Origin: Stomoxys calcitrans
Lineage: Eukaryota > Arthropoda > Insecta > Diptera > Muscidae
Reading direction: 5' to 3'
NCBI RefSeq assembly: GCF_963082655.1
Contig: NC_081553.1
Coordinates: 155,225,441-155,289,440, forward strand
Length of the DNA: 64,000 nt
The notes beneath the pieces were generated by a model. It was not told the origin of the DNA. It worked only from the letters and a program-made list of their open reading frames with translations, and ran no database searches. The position numbers and the translations under genes are program-made. Below are positions 38,906 to 49,950 of this stretch, piece by piece (the first letter of the stretch is position 1; each line of letters begins with the position of its first letter).

Positions 38906-39124
38906 TATATTGAGCCCTTTCCGCGAAAATGATTTAAGCTACTTCTTTGCGAATTTCGTTTTTTGATTTATATCGACAGAGGATATCCAATTACGTCTCC
39001 TCCTTAAATATCGGAGTTGTGCCATGTACCGTTATGAAATGAGAGCGAAAACGTTTTTTGTATAAGCGTCATTTAAAGTTTGTTTACGTTTCTGCGTGAC
39101 CACGATATGTCGCTTACATCAAAA

Positions 39125-39285
39125 TTGTTCATTAACAGAGTATGAACCGTGCTCCGATTACCAGTATTCGTGATTCGTGGGTTTGACACCCACCAGAGGT
39201 CTTTCTCTGTCACAACTGTAGTATCACAATGGACTTAAAATTGTCGAAGTGTGTCAGTAAAGGACATCCACTCTAATCTAACCTA
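39125..39285 (+). mobile_element. SINE-like element with LINE-type tail
   Basis: It has a B-box-like 'gtgggtttgacacccacc' near 39176. The 3' part reads 'gtatcacaatggac' (39220) and ends 'ctaatctaacctat'. The tail matches the 3' end of LINE family A ('gtatcacaatggacgaaaac' ... 'cttaaacctaacc'). This suggests a SINE that borrows the LINE's 3' recognition sequence. Confidence 0.55.
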
Positions 39286-39289
39286 TATG

Positions 39290-39790
39290 AAATATGTCAG
39301 AGATATGGTGATAAGTAAAAAAGATTTTTTCTTGGTAGTTACTTCTAAATATGGGCAATGTTATAGGAATGAAGTATTTTGTTGTCTTAAAAGGGACATT
39401 AAAGCTAATTATATATATTAAAAAGTGAAAGTTGTTTATAAGCTTCTGCATGAAAATGATACCTAGCATACAACGTCTATGTTCCAAAGTTTGTAAGTCA
39501 ATCAAAACGGTCCACATAGGGCGGAAGATCCAAAAGGCTACTCGTACCAAATCCTCTTAATGCGAAAATAAGAAGAGTAGATATTGATCTATTGACAACA
39601 GAATCAATATGAGCATCAAATTTCAGCCTGCCATCAAGTGTCCACCAATAAAATATGACGTAGTCAAGGCAGACGTTCTGTAAAATATCATTTTCTTGCG
39701 TTTACTCAGGATCAGTCATATGGTTTGTATCGCACCAATTTGCTAACCCGTCCAGATCTCTCTGGAGGACCGCAGAATCTGTAGCAGAAG
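39290..39790 (-). pseudogene. Jockey/CR1-like LINE fragment
   Basis: The minus strand reads 'LQRDLDGLANWCDTNHMT' near 39765-39710, then 'TLDGRLKFDAHIDSVVN' near 39640-39590. A C-terminal segment near 39495-39455 contains 'LQTLEHRRCMLGIIFMQKLI'. This is the palm-thumb and C-terminal part of a LINE without RNase H. Several stops. It abuts Helitron-like copy D. Confidence 0.7.
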
Positions 39791-39810
39791 TAATCGGAGA
39801 AAAAAACTGG

Positions 39811-40845
39811 GATGTTTGGGGTAGACCCCCAGAAAATCGGTCCGGAAAGTGGGTATCAATTTCGTGCTCTACTCCCTAATACCTTTCAGTTGAAGCCGAC
39901 ATTGACATGATCGGAAAATATGTCCAATCTAGGGGAGTTGGGTGGCCCCTAAACACTTAGCCCTGAAAATATATCTTCATCGTGCTCTACTCTCAAAATC
40001 GCTTATTTGTACCCCTAATTTCCATTGGCCTCAAAATAGGATACCGTTTTCTAATCTCAAATACCTTTCTTTAAAAACTCTTATTGCAAAAGTCCGCAAA
40101 TATGTCCGGTTTGGGGTAAGGGCCATAAAAACGATCAATATGGAGCACCACTATCCCTAAGACCCAAATTGTCATGGTGAGCAAAGACGTCCTATTTGAG
40201 GGTTGTTATGGGGGTGGGACCTCCCGTAGACAGTTGGTTCCGAATGTAGATATCAGATTCGTGGTGTACTTCCAAATACCTTTCATTTGAGCTCCATATT
40301 TCCATAGTCGGCAACCATGTCCAGTTTGGGTTTGTTTTGAGGATTGGGGCCCAGTGACTTGGCCCTGAAATACTCGTACTCCCAAAGACCTTTCATTTCA
40401 ACCCTACATTGCTATGGTCGTAAATTTGTGGGGTGTTTTAGGGAAGGGGTGAGCCCCCAGAAACTTGGTCGCACATTTGGATATCCGATTCGTATTATAC
40501 TCGCAAATAACTTTTATATGAGTTCCATATTGAAATGACTGTAAATTTCCCGATTAAGCGGTGTTTTGGGGGTTGGGAGTGGTCCCCCAAACACTTGGCC
40601 CGGCAATTGGATATCAGATACGTTTGAGTCCCTTATTGTAGTGATTGGTCTATATATATATATATATATATATATATTTGGTAGATTTTGTGGGTCGGGC
40701 GGCTCCCTAGATAACCCATCCGAAATGTAGATACCAAATTTTTGTTCCTAGTTTACTATAAGAGAGCACACAAAATTTCACTTAAATCGCACCACCCATC
40801 TCAGAGATCGTTTCTGAAAATTAGAGTAAGGGGGAGGGTCTGTCA
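39811..40845 (-). mobile_element. Non-autonomous Helitron-like element, copy D (both ends lost)
   Basis: Interior units of the Helitron-like family ('gagctccatatttccatag', 'cccccagaaacttggtc'). A 26-bp (TA)n tract lies near 40652. It reaches 'agagtaagggggagggtc', the same point 100-200 bp short of the 5' end as in copy A, then stops. Neither the TC nor the CTAG terminus is present. Confidence 0.6.
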
Positions 40846-40849
40846 GCAA

Positions 40850-42130
40850 ATTTTACGATTAGACAGTGACCAAAGCGGTTAAACTCTTCAAATCTAGATT
40901 AGGCCACATAGTTTTGGAATGGGTAGTTCCATGTCTCACAAGCTCGTCCGCTTTACGATTCCCTGGTATATCTCTGTGGCCTGGCATCCAGAACATATGA
41001 ATTTTGAACTGTTCAGCCATCTCGTTGAGAGATCTGCGACAGTCGAGGGTGGTTTTTGTGTTCAGATATACGTTCTACAGGAATTTAATGGCTTTCTAAG
41101 AAGATATTTATGCCAATCGTCGTTATGACGTTATATCTTAGCCATTCCACCACTTCCTTAATTGCAAGGATCTCCGCTTAATTCACACTGATGTGGTCGG
41201 ATAACCTTTTCGTTATGAACAGTTCTAGATCTTAGAGTACACTCCAAAGCCCACCTGGTCATGTAGTTTGGAACCAACCGCATAGAAGTCTATGCAACTT
41301 CTATTTCCACTGATATCGTACTTCCAATCGGTTCTATCAGGAATGCCTCAGATTGGGTGTAATCCACACTGCCTGGAACATCGGATATTGTATGAAGGAT
41401 ATTACAGTGTCCGTAGCCGCCATTTGACCAATGATAGCGCTCCCTTATCCTCACGGAAGTGGTCGCAGCCTCACGGAAGTGTGTAGCATTAAATTCATTG
41501 CATCAAAAGGTGTCGTCCTCAATGCGGCTGTGATGCACAAACAAGTCATCCTTTGGATCTGGTTGAGTATTGAAAAGAAGGTGGACTTTTGAGGCGCCGT
41601 CCACCAGAACACAACACTATATAGCATTATAGGCCTGACAACTGCAGTATATACCCAATGCATTACGCGCTGTCTAAATGCTCAACTTTTGCCATTGGCT
41701 TTCTTGCAGGTGTATAGGGCAAGAGTTGCATTTCCAAAATGTTGGAAGTTTAATTTTCTGTCCAGTAAAACACCCAGGTATTTTGCGCTTTCTGTAAATG
41801 GAACATTCTTCCCTCCCAGGGAGACTGGTGCCACTGTAGCCAATTTGAATCTCCTGCTGAAAAGAACTACATCTGTCTTGCACGGATTTATGCCTAGACC
41901 ACTTTCGGTACCCCACTTCGCTGTTGAATATCTCCTAGAGTGCTGGGAAACTTTCCCCTTACCGCAATTGCCAAGACATCAGCATTCCAGAGACAAAATG
42001 GGGCGGGCCACATGCAACGGTCTAACGCCACCACCGCATCAGACCACTTTGAGCCTACTCCTGAAAGGCTTTACAATTTTTGCCTAATAGGTAGTACCTA
42101 TTCTGAGATACAGATAATTGTTGGTAACTT
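40850..42130 (-). pseudogene. LINE family A, internally deleted
   Basis: The minus strand carries the 5' untranslated region (42130-42000, with the phrase 'aggtactacctattaggc'). This joins directly to late RT near 41985. The thumb and RNase H then run down to about 40870 (e.g. 'QIQRMTCLCITAALRTTPFD' near 41555-41500). ORF1, endonuclease and early RT are missing. Stops are frequent. Confidence 0.7.
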
Positions 42131-42147
42131 TGCCACTTCTTGACGTA

Positions 42148-42489
42148 TTGTAAATCAGTAAGGAAAGACAAAAGTCAGGCGTAGACAACTATATTATGCC
42201 CTACACCACCAAGTCCACTTACCACTTTTAATACATATAACCTATATCTAAATCTAGTCAGTCTTTCATATTGTATTTCTATCAAAATATCGAATAGAAC
42301 CGTGCAGGATTTTTTAACATAGGAACTATATTGTATCTACTGCAATCTTAAAATCTTATATCGGCCAAAAGATATATCTGGGAACTATATGTAAATCTGA
42401 ACAGAATATTATGAAATTTTGCACACATATTAGGATGTCAAATAAAACACTGATGCAAAATGCTTTCGAGGTCAGTCCGAAATTATAGC
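42148..42489 (+). repeat. Tandem-module array, class I (start only)
   Basis: Begins 'gtaaggaaagacaaaagtc' and 'tatgccctacaccacc', matching the left edge of the array at 280. About two decayed units follow. It runs into a SINE copy. Confidence 0.65.
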
Positions 42490-42680
42490 CAGTGCAAATG
42501 CAAATTTGCCCATGAACATTCCATTAGGGAACAAAGGCAAACCTCTCACATATCAATGAATCAATGAGTGCTGTCCGATTCCATTTTTAAGCTAAATGAT
42601 AAGGGGCCTCCTTTTTATAGCCGTGCGACACCTCTTTAGGGAGAAGTTTTTACGTGGCTGCCATACGATTTTTATACACA
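42490..42680 (-). mobile_element. tRNA-derived SINE, 3' portion
   Basis: Reverse complement of the SINE copy 1 body: 'aacctctcacatatcaatga' and 'gataaggggcctcctttt' on the plus strand. The tRNA-like head is not recognisable. Confidence 0.6.
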
Positions 42681-42900
42681 CCACCATAGGATGGGGTTTT
42701 ACTAATCTAGTCATTCCGTTTGTAACACCTAGGAATATGGATCTAGGAACCCATAAAGTATATATATTCTTGATCATCTCAACATCCTGAGTCGATCTAG
42801 TGATGTCCGTCCGTCCGTCTGTCGAAATCACGATAGCAGTCGAATGCATAAATCAAGCCGCTTGAAATTTTGCACAAATACTTTATATTTTTGTGTAAGG
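42681..42900 (+). repeat. Class II module leader
   Basis: Reads 'tacacaccaccataggatgg', 'gtcattccgtttgtaacacc' and 'gtccgtccgtccgtctgtcg'. This is the leader of a class II array with only part of the first unit. Confidence 0.7.
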
Positions 42901-43244
42901 ACGTACCCAGGATTTTATTTTGGGAGGGTCCACCCCACTGTTTTTCAAAATCACAAATTTCCAAAATTCTTTTACTGTGAAATTGGTAAAGATACGTTTA
43001 ATTTCCTTTTTGAAAATTGCGGTAGTTATTGGATGCAGGAACTGGATGCAGGTGACATTTGGTCATAAAATCAGAGTTGAATTTTACACTGATTGCCAAC
43101 ACTGTGCAAATATCTTTTGGAAGTTGTATTAATGGCTTCGAACGATATACAACTGCAACGGTATACAACTGCATTGCTGCTGCTCCGTGTGCCCAGATAC
43201 GCATTAACAACGAAAAAATACCCGAGAATAGAGCCGATGGTACA

Positions 43245-43750
43245 CCCAATATTAAGGTGTAACTGTATCGCAATTTAGAGATCTTTAGCTCAATCCGTAA
43301 ATAAAGTACCATTTTGTACCTTTTAGTACCTAAATGTAGAAATTTCAAAGCAATCTTCTAGTCATCCGTTACATGCTGCCAAGATGTACCTGTATCTCTA
43401 GTGTCACAGAGGTAGCTCAGTCTGTAAATAAAGTAACACTTTGTACTATTCGTACGAAATTGAAGGAATGTCTAAAAAATCTGGCAGTCGCTCGGTACAT
43501 AGAGTCTAGATGTAACTGTATTCCAACTTTCAGAGGTGTAGCTCAATCCGTAAAGAAGGTGTCATGTTGTACGTTTTAGTACCAAAATGAACGAATATCA
43601 CCAAAACTTCTAATTTTCCGGTATATACCGTCAAGATGTGCCTATATCCCAAATTTCAGGTCTTTAGCTCAATCTATAAAGAAAGTACTAAATAGAACCA
43701 ATCCGTTAGCGCTGGGTAAAAAATCACCATTTCGTAATTTTATGTACAAA
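43245..43750 (+). repeat. Third type of tandem module array
   Basis: Three to four units of about 125-135 bp, each with 'tagctcaatccgtaaa' or a close variant, 'aagtac(c/t)' and 'ttttagtacc'. It is unlike classes I and II. No coding potential. Confidence 0.65.
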
Positions 43751-43754
43751 AATG

Positions 43755-44900
43755 TACACTTTGGAAGTTTGCATTGACATCGAGGGGACGTTTGATAATG
43801 TGCAGACCGACACATTGATCCAATCCTTAGGCCAGTAGCCGGTATACCCGGTCCTTAAAGACTGGATAAACCATATGCTAAGGAACATGTGGATAAATTG
43901 CGGGTGCCATGACATAAATATAAGGGAGAAAGTGGCGCAGGGCTCGCTACAGAATCGCCATTTCTTTGGGTGACCATCATAAATAACCTATAACAGATAC
44001 TGACTTAGGAGGGATTTGAGTCCGACTACTACGCAGACGATGTTATAGTACTTCTTAGGGGTAAGGATCCGAACCAGCAATACAGAATGACTGGGCTAGA
44101 CCCAGGCGTCTCAATGCAGAAAAGGCTGAAATATGCCTGTTCATGAGACACAGGTGGCCCAATTTGACGCGCCACGTTTCCTCATTAAACTATTTTGATA
44201 TTTGACAAGGTCAAGTACTTAGGAGTGATCTTGGATAGGAAACTTAAATGAAAGTGTCACATTCAGGACCGTACTGAGAAGGCCCACAGATGTTGGGCAC
44301 TATGTAGATGGGCCGCACAAACGCGAAAATCCTATGGGGTGATCCGTATTGTGAGAGGACGAAGCTATTACTGAAAGAAAGTGAAAAAGGGGTCAGTATG
44401 GCTTGTGGTGTCATTACGGGACACATAGGACTACGAGCTCACTTATGCAAATCGGCGCGGCAAGTGATAGCATGTGTAGGGCATGTGGGGAAGATGATGA
44501 GACGTTGGAGCATTTCCTTTGTTATTGCCCGGCTTTCGCGGCTTACAGACACCGGTCCTTAGGTGGGGACAAGATACCAGACATGAACCAACTTAGGGGA
44601 GTGGTATTGAAAACAGGATTTTGTAAGTAGCACAAAATTCCTAACTTAAAATTTTCTATTTCGAGGATACTTTTTAGTTTTTGGAGCACATGTGCAAAAT
44701 TTGATGACAAATGCAATCTGTCTTTGGATACAACAGTATATGGACTGACAGACGAACATAGCCAACTAATTCTAAGCCGATCGGTATATTTAACAATGGA
44801 TTTTGCTAGTCTTCGTCTTAAGCAGAGTATTCTGTTCAGCTTTTCAGGCGGAATGCTGCCAAACTCCATATAAAAAAATGTCGGCGAAACGCTGGAGGAA
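43755..44900 (+). pseudogene. LINE family B (RNase H type), internally deleted
   Basis: RT segment with 'CIDIEGTFDNVQTDTLIQSL' at about 43771. A YADD-like block ('YYADDVIVLLRG' reading across 44029) is intact in one frame. The thumb follows near 44210-44330. It jumps to the C-terminal zinc knuckle ('CRACGEDDETLEHFLCYCP' near 44474-44530). RNase H is deleted. Frameshifts are present. The 3' end matches the tail at 61850-61950 of the larger copy. Confidence 0.75.
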
Positions 44901-45273
44901 AACAGGTGAAAAAGTAGTACTCTATTAATAGTGAGGAAAATGACAAAAAGAAATTTTAGTGGCAACGCTTGACATCATTGTCGGCATCATTTTTAATTTA
45001 TTGATTTCAATGTTATTATTGTTATTTTATTTGTATGCAAAAAAAAAAATAAAACTATAAGTGCAGATTTAAAACGTCTTTTGGTATGAAATTAAAAACA
45101 AAACATAACTGTCAATTTCAGCTCGGGGAACAATTAAAGATTTCCGCGACTATTCCGAAAGCAGAATAGAATACCAACCTTAAGCGTTGCAAACAAAAAC
45201 AAATGCAAACAATTCTCTCATATTTTGTTAGAAAACATCGAAATAAAAAAATTTTATGTTATAAATAGAAAAT
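44901..45273. other. No gene seen
   Basis: AT-rich sequence. It contains the downstream flank of the POMT2 exon (minus strand). No canonical polyadenylation signal was identified with confidence. Confidence 0.4.
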
Positions 45274-45467
45274 TTAAAACTCCCATGTCGGCAACCATTT
45301 AAGACCGTACATTGTTGAATTTATACTTTTGGATGATGGTCCCTCCATTCCGTATGCAAGAGGCGAAAACAACTTAAAGCTGAACACCAACACGGCCAAT
45401 AGAATGACAAGTACAAAGTATCGTTGCGCTCTTGGCAAATATCCTGTAATATGATGGAACATGACAC
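45274..45467 (-). CDS. tw: Protein O-mannosyltransferase 2, terminal exon
   Basis: The minus strand has a 3' splice site ('tttctccattacag') just before 45467. An open exon ends at TAA (45276-45274). It encodes about 64 residues: one hydrophobic helix ('YFVLVILLAVLVFSFKLF') and then 'PLAYGMEGPSS' and a terminal 'GLKWLPTWEF'. The order PL-x-YGM-x-GP followed by a C-terminal GL(K/R)WL-x-(S/T)W(D/E)F is characteristic of POMT2. POMT1 proteins end differently. The enzyme transfers mannose from dolichyl-phosphate mannose to Ser/Thr in the ER membrane; the Drosophila orthologue is twisted. Only the last exon is visible; upstream exons should lie at higher coordinates, possibly outside the window. 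The call rests on remembered family C-termini. Confidence 0.75.
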
Positions 45468-45724
45468 CTGTAATGGAGAAATGGTTTGCATGAACAAAAC
45501 TTTGTTTGTAATTTAATGTAAGAATTATTTTAATAGGGTTAAAAAACTATATGGATAAATGTTTATTATAATGGGAACATTTATTATATTTGCTTTTTAT
45601 GAACAACAAATAAATAACATTTTTAAAGACATGGGGAAAACGGACTGACTTTTTTGCGTTTTTTATCGAATGATAAGAAATAAGTAAAACGAGGCTAAAT
45701 TCGTACGTACTGAATTGTTGGTAT

Positions 45725-45850
45725 GTACATTCCCAAGTTATTGAGCTTTTTTAAGCGATCTGGATGGTTCAACGGTAGGAACTAGAAGGCATCTTCCTTC
45801 TTCTGTTCCCGTGGTAGACTGCCACTTAAACCTAACCTAATCTAACCTCC
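45725..45850 (+). pseudogene. LINE family A, 3' tail only
   Basis: About 125 bp: 'caagttattgagctttttt', 'ggtaggaactagaaggcatc' and 'cttaaacctaacctaatc'. It lies upstream of the POMT2 terminal exon, probably within its last intron. Confidence 0.75.
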
Positions 45851-46309
45851 TGGTAGCGTTGAATGGTGTTGAAATTGTAGCTCCTTGTACTCTCATTGTA
45901 CATACTGGCTTCAAGGTATTACCACAACTGAATTATCTGTTGTGACTCTTTCTGGTACGACACGTGAGCGGTGGTTTGCTGAAATATTTTGATCAGCCAA
46001 TTTTGTCTGCACGAAGCTTTGTCCATAGCAATTCTAATCTCGTTTCAACTGAACTGACAATTAGGCTCCGTCAAGGGCTTAAAGGAATACACCTCGTAGG
46101 AATGGTCATTTGTATCTATCCAAGGCCAATTCCGTTCGCAAATGTATTCATTCTCAGTATACAACTGACACGAAAATTCAGATCAGCATGATTCTATGTC
46201 AAAATTGTAAATTAAATAATTCCCTGCGAGCTGAGTCCCAAATTTTTCTCCATGCAGCATGATAGGTAGAGGGATTATTTGATGTTAATGAGATGTATGC
46301 TGTGGGAGC
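45851..46309. other. No gene recognised
   Basis: A 75-codon open frame at 45964 has no family signature. It might be further decayed BEL/Pao sequence. Confidence 0.35.
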
Positions 46310-46985
46310 AATGGAATTTCAACTGAAACTACCAGCTAGTCGTCGATTAAAGCAGTAGAAACAAGCTTGTACACTGCTCTGCTCCGGTGTATTTAAAAAA
46401 GGATTGAGTTTTCCATGATTCATATCGATAAGCAGGTCTATCATCCTCGACTGAACTCTCTCGTTCTCGCGGATTATCGAGTCCAAATCTTTGGTAACCA
46501 TAACCATAAACTTGATTGAATCTCTGTAAACCAAGTATGACTCCTTCATAGCCTCCGTGATGTTATTCATCTGAAGTGGTTCTAGGTATGCTGATTTCCA
46601 TTGTTTCCAAAAGTTAATTTTTCATATTTTGCAGTTGTTTCCACCTGTCAAGTGCTGTGACGTTGTCCTCGTTAGGCGTTTCGGGGCAGCTTATCAACGG
46701 CTTAAGAATAAGAAAATGGCCTGGAGTAAGGTCTTCGATATCATCAGCACTATCATTCATGTTATAAAGTGGCCTAGAATTCAATACCGCTTCGATCTGA
46801 TATAACAGCGTGGATATGTCAAATTACTTTTCCTGATGACTCTTCGTAAATGGTATTTCATTGACTTTACCGCCGCTTCCCATATCCCTCCGAAGTTAGG
46901 ACTGACTGGTGGATGAAATGCCATTGCACTTTCTCCGTTGCTAGTATCTACAACAATTTTTTTTTTGGAGGACAATTGGCTTGTC
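46310..46985 (-). pseudogene. BEL/Pao retrotransposon integrase C-terminus
   Basis: The minus strand reads 'FHPPVSPNFGGIWEAAVKSM', then after one frameshift near 46812 'YQIEAVLNSRPLYNMND' and 'DLTPGHFLILKPLI'. It ends 'NFWKQWKSAYLEPLQ'. These are the conserved integrase C-terminal blocks of BEL/Pao LTR elements. From about 46570 the same frame continues into a segment ('MNNITEAMKESYLVYRDS', 'MIDLLIDMNHGKLNPFL') that I do not recognise as integrase. It may be a second ORF or a fusion after deletion. No LTR was identified. Confidence 0.75.
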
Positions 46986-47289
46986 GAATGTCGGCAATTT
47001 TTAATATCCCAAAAATCAAACGAAAAAATTTCTCAAAATTCTTAGGAGTGAGATTTCAGGAATCAGTTTTAATGTCTTGTTGCATTTGATGGATTCTATA
47101 TTAAAAAATAAATGTATTGCAATAATCTTCCTTCTTTTGACAGCAGGTGCGATTTTATGGCAAAATCTTTAAATCCAGCTTCCTTCGCTAAATGGTCATA
47201 AAATATTACGAAAATAATTTTTTTGTTGAGGGGCTTAGGAAATAAAAAGATTTTTTTTTTCAAAATTTTTAAAATTCAAAATATTAAAA
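46986..47289. other. No gene seen
   Basis: AT-rich spacer with A/T homopolymers. Confidence 0.4.
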
Positions 47290-48100
47290 AATTGCTGCAT
47301 CAGTATAAACTCTCTTAATTGTGATTGTATATAATTTTATCAAAATCGGACAACGAAATCGAAGGTCAGGCGTAATGGGTTAAATTGTTGTCTTTAAAAA
47401 TATTTATTAAAACTTGTCTATAGAAAAATTTTGTTTGGGACGATAAGCATAATAGAAAGACTTTAAAAATATTAATGCAAAATGTAGTGTCGCAAAATAC
47501 AAAATTTTATTGAAATTTTGGCTATAAAAAATAATCTTGAGGTTAGGTTGTCTTTGAGAGTTTTTCGCTGAAATTTAGTCCTTAAAAATGCGTTAAAATT
47601 TAGTCTTACGAAAGAAATCTATTGAAATTTTTGTTCTGGTTTTGCCCTACTTTATTTTGGTTGTTTCATTTTGTTGTTGGATTACTTTGTCTATTTGAAC
47701 ACAATATAGGGTTTGTTTCTTGTTACTATTTAAAATAGAAAGGAAAATGCACTACTTATTTTTTAATTAATTTTTTTTTTATAAAAATGTTGTCTTTAGA
47801 AAAATGTGATTAACAAGATATCTTTATAAAAATTAAAGTGATTTTGTCTTAAAAAAATAATTTCGGGGCCGGCCCATGCTTAAGTTTTATCATTAGAAAA
47901 TGTTACGCTGAAATTTTGCCTTTGTTTAGAAAAACTTTCATAAAAATTTGGTTCTTACGAAGAATTTCATTACAATTTTGTCTTTAAGAAACATAATCGT
48001 AAAGCGGCCTTGGCCTCAGCAAAATGTTGTCTTTGTAGAATATCATAAAAATTAAATTTTGTCATTTTAAAAAATGTTACCGAAAATTTTTTCTTTAAAA
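47290..48100 (-). repeat. AT-rich dispersed repeat, copy 3, with 'gtcttt' modules
   Basis: 47290-47520 is an inverted copy of the repeat at 12.2 and 34.9 kb ('tttgggacgataagcataat', 'aatgcaaaatgtagtgtcg'). The sequence to 48100 is a degenerate series of 'aaattttgtctttaaagaaa'-like modules. Confidence 0.5.
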
Positions 48101-48114
48101 GAAATTTAATTCGG

Positions 48115-48330
48115 GAGATTGGTCTATATGGCAGCTATATCCAAATATGGTCCGATCTAGACGATATTCAACAAAAGGGTTAAGAGGGGTATCAGAAATC
48201 GCTGTGCCAAATTTCATGGAAATAGGATGAAAATGTTCCTTTTATTTAAACTGAATATCCAAATATGGTCCGATCTGGATCACATGTGACAGGGGTCTAC
48301 CAGAACACTCTGTGCCAAATTTCAGGTTTA
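48115..48330 (-). repeat. Class II module fragment
   Basis: 'tctatatggcagctatatcc', 'aaatatggtccgatcta' and 'ctgtgccaaatttcatgg'. One to two units only. Confidence 0.65.
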
Positions 48331-48431
48331 TATACATAGAATACGCAATCATCAAAAATTTTTTGCAAAATGTTTTTATACCCAAGATATCTGACAAATT
48401 ATAAATACCCAAATAAGCACCCAAAAAAGTT

Positions 48432-48457
48432 ATTTATTGGGTTTTTACCCAATAAAT
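48432..48457. repeat. Short hairpin
   Basis: Arms 'atttattgggt' and 'acccaataaat' around a four-base loop, in a stretch rich in GGGT/ACCC words. Possibly part of a small MITE. Confidence 0.6.
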
Positions 48458-48520
48458 ACCTAATCGTTGGGTAATTTACCCAGTAGAAACCCATATCTAA
48501 ACATCCCCCTTCATAATTAA

Positions 48521-48680
48521 GCAGCAGTCATTTTCAGAAAATAACAAACTTTTCAGCAGTCAGCCTGCTGCAGAACTACTGATGTAATAGCAGAACTAAT
48601 GCTATAATAGCAGCAAAATTGACTACTAATACTCAGCAGACAATGCTTGCTATTGTCGGCAAACTTTTTTCTATGAGGGT
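48521..48680 (+). repeat. CAGCAG-rich dispersed repeat, copy 1
   Basis: Clustered 'cagcag', 'gcagaac' and 'gcaaact' words ending 'ttttttctatgagggt'. Similar clusters occur at 49179, 54708 and 55713. It looks like a MITE-type family. Confidence 0.5.
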
Positions 48681-48724
48681 TCCGAAACTACAACCGAATA
48701 ACTCAACTTTGTGTACCGTTTGGT

Positions 48725-48890
48725 ATGGCAACTATGTAAAAACTTCTCCCCAAAGAGGTGTCGCACTGCGGCACGCCGTTCGGACTCGGTTATAGAGTTA
48801 TACAGCTTCAACTTAAATTGGACAGCTCTCATTGATAGATGAGAAGTTTGCCTCTGTTCATGGAATGTTCATGGGCTAATTTGCAATACA
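48725..48890 (+). mobile_element. tRNA-derived SINE, 3' portion
   Basis: 'ccccaaagaggtgtcgcactg', shortened to its core 'gaggtgtcgcactgcggcac', then 'cattgatagatgagaagttt'. This matches the body of SINE copy 1. The head with the B box is missing. Confidence 0.65.
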
Positions 48891-49950
48891 ACCCAATCTT
48901 CAACTTGTTTTGTTTTTTCTTGGCGAAAACAGATAAAAGTGCGTCATTCATGAAATCAAACAGTAGTGAGGTCTAAATGGTGGACACATCAGGATATGAT
49001 CCGATTTAGATGGGATTTGTCGTAGGTGTCGGGGGTCTTATACCACTGTATATACCAAATTTTCGCAAACTAATGCAACAATACGTTTCAAATGAACTTA
49101 AGGAGTCTTAATGATCGATCTAATGGCAGTTTTGTTCACTCAACGAAAATTGTTATTCGAAATATCAAAAAATGTTTGCTAAAAAGCAGTTTGCTAAACA
49201 GCAGTCTTAGCAAACATTTTCGACTGCTATTTCAACTAACAAAATCTGCTGTTTTAAATACAAAAATCTGATAAAATATTGAAGTCATATTAACACTGAA
49301 CTGACAGACAAAATTTCAGAATCTTATGCATTCCTCCCTATTAGGCCGGTTACGTGGTTTAATTGCTTGAGACATTTTTCCCAAGGGAGTCGAGCTAATG
49401 GCCGTGATAAATTATGTTGGAAGAGAAGATTTTAATTTGTGGAATAATTACTGATAACGAGTTCATATAGAGTCAAAAATAGGGTTAAAGTATGCTAAAG
49501 AAATTTTAGCAGGAATCTTGTTTTTATGCAGTTACATAAAAAATTATCCCATATAACTCTCTAACAACCCAATATGAGCTGAATCCGGTATAATTACTTC
49601 TATTTCTATTAGGTTTCCTATTCCTATCAAGTTTTGATGTATAGAAAGCGGAATAAAAAAATAAAAATGCCTCCATCCTTCGGTTGTGGGTAAAAGAATA
49701 AAAAAAATTATTTTTCAAACTTAAAAATAATATCGGCCTAAGAATCGGAAAGTCGGAACTTTGTTTGTTTTTTTTTTTGATCTCAAACATTTGTGATACC
49801 ACAAATATTTTCAAACTACTAGTAGTGAAACAAATAAAATTGTGTGTACGTTCCCAGCAGTCCCGTCTATCACGACATTGTCTTCAAGGACTACTTTAAG
49901 ACAATTTGAATTTTGGCATATTTTCTAACATGTCTTAACGATTATCTGTT
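48891..49950. other. No gene; one short dispersed repeat
   Basis: Includes a CAGCAG-rich fragment at 49179-49262 ('cagtttgctaaacagcagtc'). Otherwise AT-rich, with no recognised exon or RNA. Confidence 0.45.

Noticed and set aside
40919..41128. 70-codon plus-strand open frame
   Set aside because: It is antisense to the RNase H region of a minus-strand LINE copy.
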